From the NCBI GenBank assembly GCA_964561655.1, contig CAZLQG010000023.1:1-16066 (forward strand): DNA of 16,066 nucleotides, given 5' to 3'. Below, piece by piece: positions 14,749 through 16,066 of this stretch; positions within the stretch are counted from its first letter, which is position 1; every line of letters starts with the position of its first letter. This DNA comes from CAZLQG01 sp964561655. GTDB taxonomy: Bacteria > Patescibacteriota > Doudnabacteria > UBA920. The position numbers were made by a program, and so were the translations under genes. The notes under the pieces are model-generated. The model saw only the letters and a program-made list of their open reading frames with translations, did no database searches and was not told the origin of the DNA.

Positions 14749-14754
14749 ATTTTA
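14749..14754 (-). promoter_or_regulatory. Weak -10 candidate for the transketolase cluster
   Basis: The minus strand has TAAAAT 7 nt before the ATG of the 111-aa gene, again a leaderless-like spacing, and there is no good -35. Some promoter is expected here because a strong terminator lies directly upstream. Confidence 0.3.
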
Positions 14755-14763
14755 CCTTAAAAC

Positions 14764-14806
14764 TTAAAAAAACAAAAACAGTCCCGGGATTAACCCGGGA
14801 CTGTTT
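14764..14806 (-). terminator. metK: Intrinsic terminator of metK
   Basis: A perfect 13-bp stem (AAACAGTCCCGGG with its complement, 14776-14788 and 14794-14806) around a 5-nt loop lies seven nt past the metK stop. On the minus strand it is followed by TTTTTGTTTTTTT. This is a textbook Rho-independent terminator. Confidence 0.92.
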
Positions 14807-14812
14807 AAATAT

Positions 14813-16018
14813 CTATTTTTTTATTCTGGCTAATTTCCTTATTTCCTTAACTTTGTTTATCTTCTCCCACGGCAATTTCAAATCATTCCTGCCGAAATGG
14901 CCGTAGGCCGCGCATTGGCGATATAAGGGCCTGCGAAGATTTAAATTTTTAATGATCATTCCCGGACACAAGTCAAAAACTTGATTAATGATATCGACAA
15001 TGGTGTCGTCCGAAATGCGACCGCTACCAAACGTATCTGCTCTAACTGATAAAGGTTTAGGCACACCAATGGCATAAGCGATTTGCACTTCAATTTTTTT
15101 TGCCACGCCGGCGGCCACCAAATTTTTTGCAACATAGCGCGCCATGTAAGAACCTGACCTGTCTACTTTAGAAGGGTCTTTTCCGCTAAAGCACCCACCG
15201 CCGTGTCTCGCCCAGCCGCCGTAAGTATCCACAATAATTTTTCTGCCCGTCAGGCCAGTATCGCCCTGTGGCCCTCCAATTACAAACCTGCCGGTGGAAT
15301 TGATTAAAATTTTTGTTTTTGTGTCCAGCAGCTTTGAAGGAATGACTTTCCTTATAACTTGTTTTTCGATTTGCGCTTTTAGCTTTTCGCTTTCAATATC
15401 CTCGTCATGCTGTGCCGCAATTAAAACCGTATGGATCCTTTTCGGCCGCTCTCCGTTGTATTCCACGGTGACCTGACTTTTGCCGTCAGGCCTAAGGCCT
15501 TTGATGATGTTTTTCTTGCGAACTTGGGCAAGCCTTTTAGTAAGTTTGTGAGCCAAAACAATGGGCAAGGGCATATATTCCTTGGTTTCGTCACACGCGT
15601 AGCCGAACATTAAACCCTGGTCGCCCGCGCCCAAATTTTCCAAATCTTCCCTTACAACTCCTCCGCTTTTGCCCGTGGTAAAGCTGTCCACGCCCATGGC
15701 AATGTCGCCGGACTGCTCTTTAATGGCCACCATAACGCCGGAAGTTTCCCACTGAAAACCATAACGAGCGTCAGTGTAACCAATGTCCTTAATAACGCCG
15801 CGTGCGATTTTAGGAATATCCACGTAAGTTCTGGTGGTAACCTCACCGGCCACTACGCACACGCCGTTGGTTAAAAGCGTTTCCACGGCTACGCGCCCCT
15901 TTGGATCATCTTTTAAAATCGCGTCCAAAACTGCATCGCTAATTTGGTCTGCCATTTTATCTGGATGCCCTTCGGTCACGGACTCGGAAGTAAAAAGTTT
16001 TTTGTTTGACGATGGCAT
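14813..16018 (-). CDS. metK: S-adenosylmethionine synthetase
   Basis: 401 residues, slightly longer than E. coli MetK (384). It makes S-adenosylmethionine from methionine and ATP, the methyl donor for RNA, DNA and protein methylation. Signature motifs: TEGHPDKMADQISDA (15-29), GAGDQGLMFGYA (127-138), the P-loop-like GGGCFSGKDPSKVDRSGSY (270-288), and the C-terminal GHFGR. All three MetK domains are present. The extra length lies mainly in a lysine-rich insertion around 155-175 and a basic tail (KEIRKLARIKK). AAAGGA lies 9 nt before the ATG, a good Shine-Dalgarno. It is transcribed alone within this window and ends in a strong terminator. Confidence 0.97.
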   Translation of the reverse strand: MPSSNKKLFTSESVTEGHPDKMADQISDAVLDAILKDDPKGRVAVETLLTNGVCVVAGEVTTRTYVDIPKIARGVIKDIGYTDARYGFQWETSGVMVAIKEQSGDIAMGVDSFTTGKSGGVVREDLENLGAGDQGLMFGYACDETKEYMPLPIVLAHKLTKRLAQVRKKNIIKGLRPDGKSQVTVEYNGERPKRIHTVLIAAQHDEDIESEKLKAQIEKQVIRKVIPSKLLDTKTKILINSTGRFVIGGPQGDTGLTGRKIIVDTYGGWARHGGGCFSGKDPSKVDRSGSYMARYVAKNLVAAGVAKKIEVQIAYAIGVPKPLSVRADTFGSGRISDDTIVDIINQVFDLCPGMIIKNLNLRRPLYRQCAAYGHFGRNDLKLPWEKINKVKEIRKLARIKK

Positions 16019-16040
16019 AAAAAAAATTCCTTTCTTATCC

Positions 16041-16060
16041 CCTCCGCCTGCGGCAGAAGG
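16041..16060. repeat. Short GC-rich imperfect palindrome upstream of metK
   Basis: CCTCCGCC-TGC-GGCAGAAGG is an imperfect inverted repeat in the 5' region of metK. It could be an mRNA leader hairpin or a dispersed palindromic repeat; a single copy in the window does not decide. Confidence 0.3.
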
Positions 16061-16066
16061 ATGGCA

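Noticed and set aside
1..16066. Recoded genetic code (TGA as glycine, as in some CPR groups)
   Set aside because: TGA serves as the stop of the Wzy-like gene and the 111-aa gene, and conserved glycines use GGN codons.

Overview
The window looks like a scaffold from a metagenome-assembled genome of the Candidate Phyla Radiation (Patescibacteria), Parcubacteria-like. This is inferred from gene content: two small S23-type four-helix-bundle genes in AT-rich repeats, a signal-peptide surface protein with short N-terminal repeats, Wzy/TPR polytopic proteins, and a minimal non-oxidative pentose phosphate gene set. The code is standard bacterial (TGA is used as a stop). All recognisable genes lie on the minus strand, so transcription runs from high to low coordinates. 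A 100-N scaffold gap confirms that this is a draft assembly.

Right part (16066 to 8518), in transcription order: metK with a perfect intrinsic terminator; a 111-aa helical protein of unknown function that overlaps the transketolase start by 4 nt; transketolase; class II fructose-1,6-bisphosphatase (glpX); a four-helix-bundle gene in inverted heptamer arrays; class I fructose-bisphosphate aldolase; a LOG/TIGR00730 phosphoribohydrolase-like protein; and transaldolase. The sugar enzymes together form a non-oxidative pentose phosphate/gluconeogenic module. The LOG-family protein could feed it ribose 5-phosphate released from nucleotides.

Middle (8517 to 3796): a sigma70-like promoter, tRNA-Pro(UGG) with encoded CCA, then an exact consensus promoter (TTGACA, 17 bp, TATAAT) about 620 nt upstream of a large secreted, beta-rich, S-layer-like protein. 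That gene appears broken by the N gap, but the gap is flanked by an identical 55-bp sequence. Collapsing the duplicate restores one uninterrupted 1223-codon frame.

Left part (3558 to 1): two tandem paralogous O-antigen ligase/polymerase-like membrane proteins (the second cut by the window edge), separated by a second four-helix-bundle gene.

The most unusual signal is that both four-helix-bundle genes sit between co-oriented genes and are enclosed by inverted arrays of about four short AT-rich units (9-10 nt in one, 7 nt in the other). Similar 7-nt arrays also occur, in frame, inside the coding sequences of transketolase and transaldolase. This suggests a family of small IVS-like mobile elements and related heptamer repeats. 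A second pattern is a possible leaderless promoter layout, TGnTATAAT-N6-ATG, seen at two genes.
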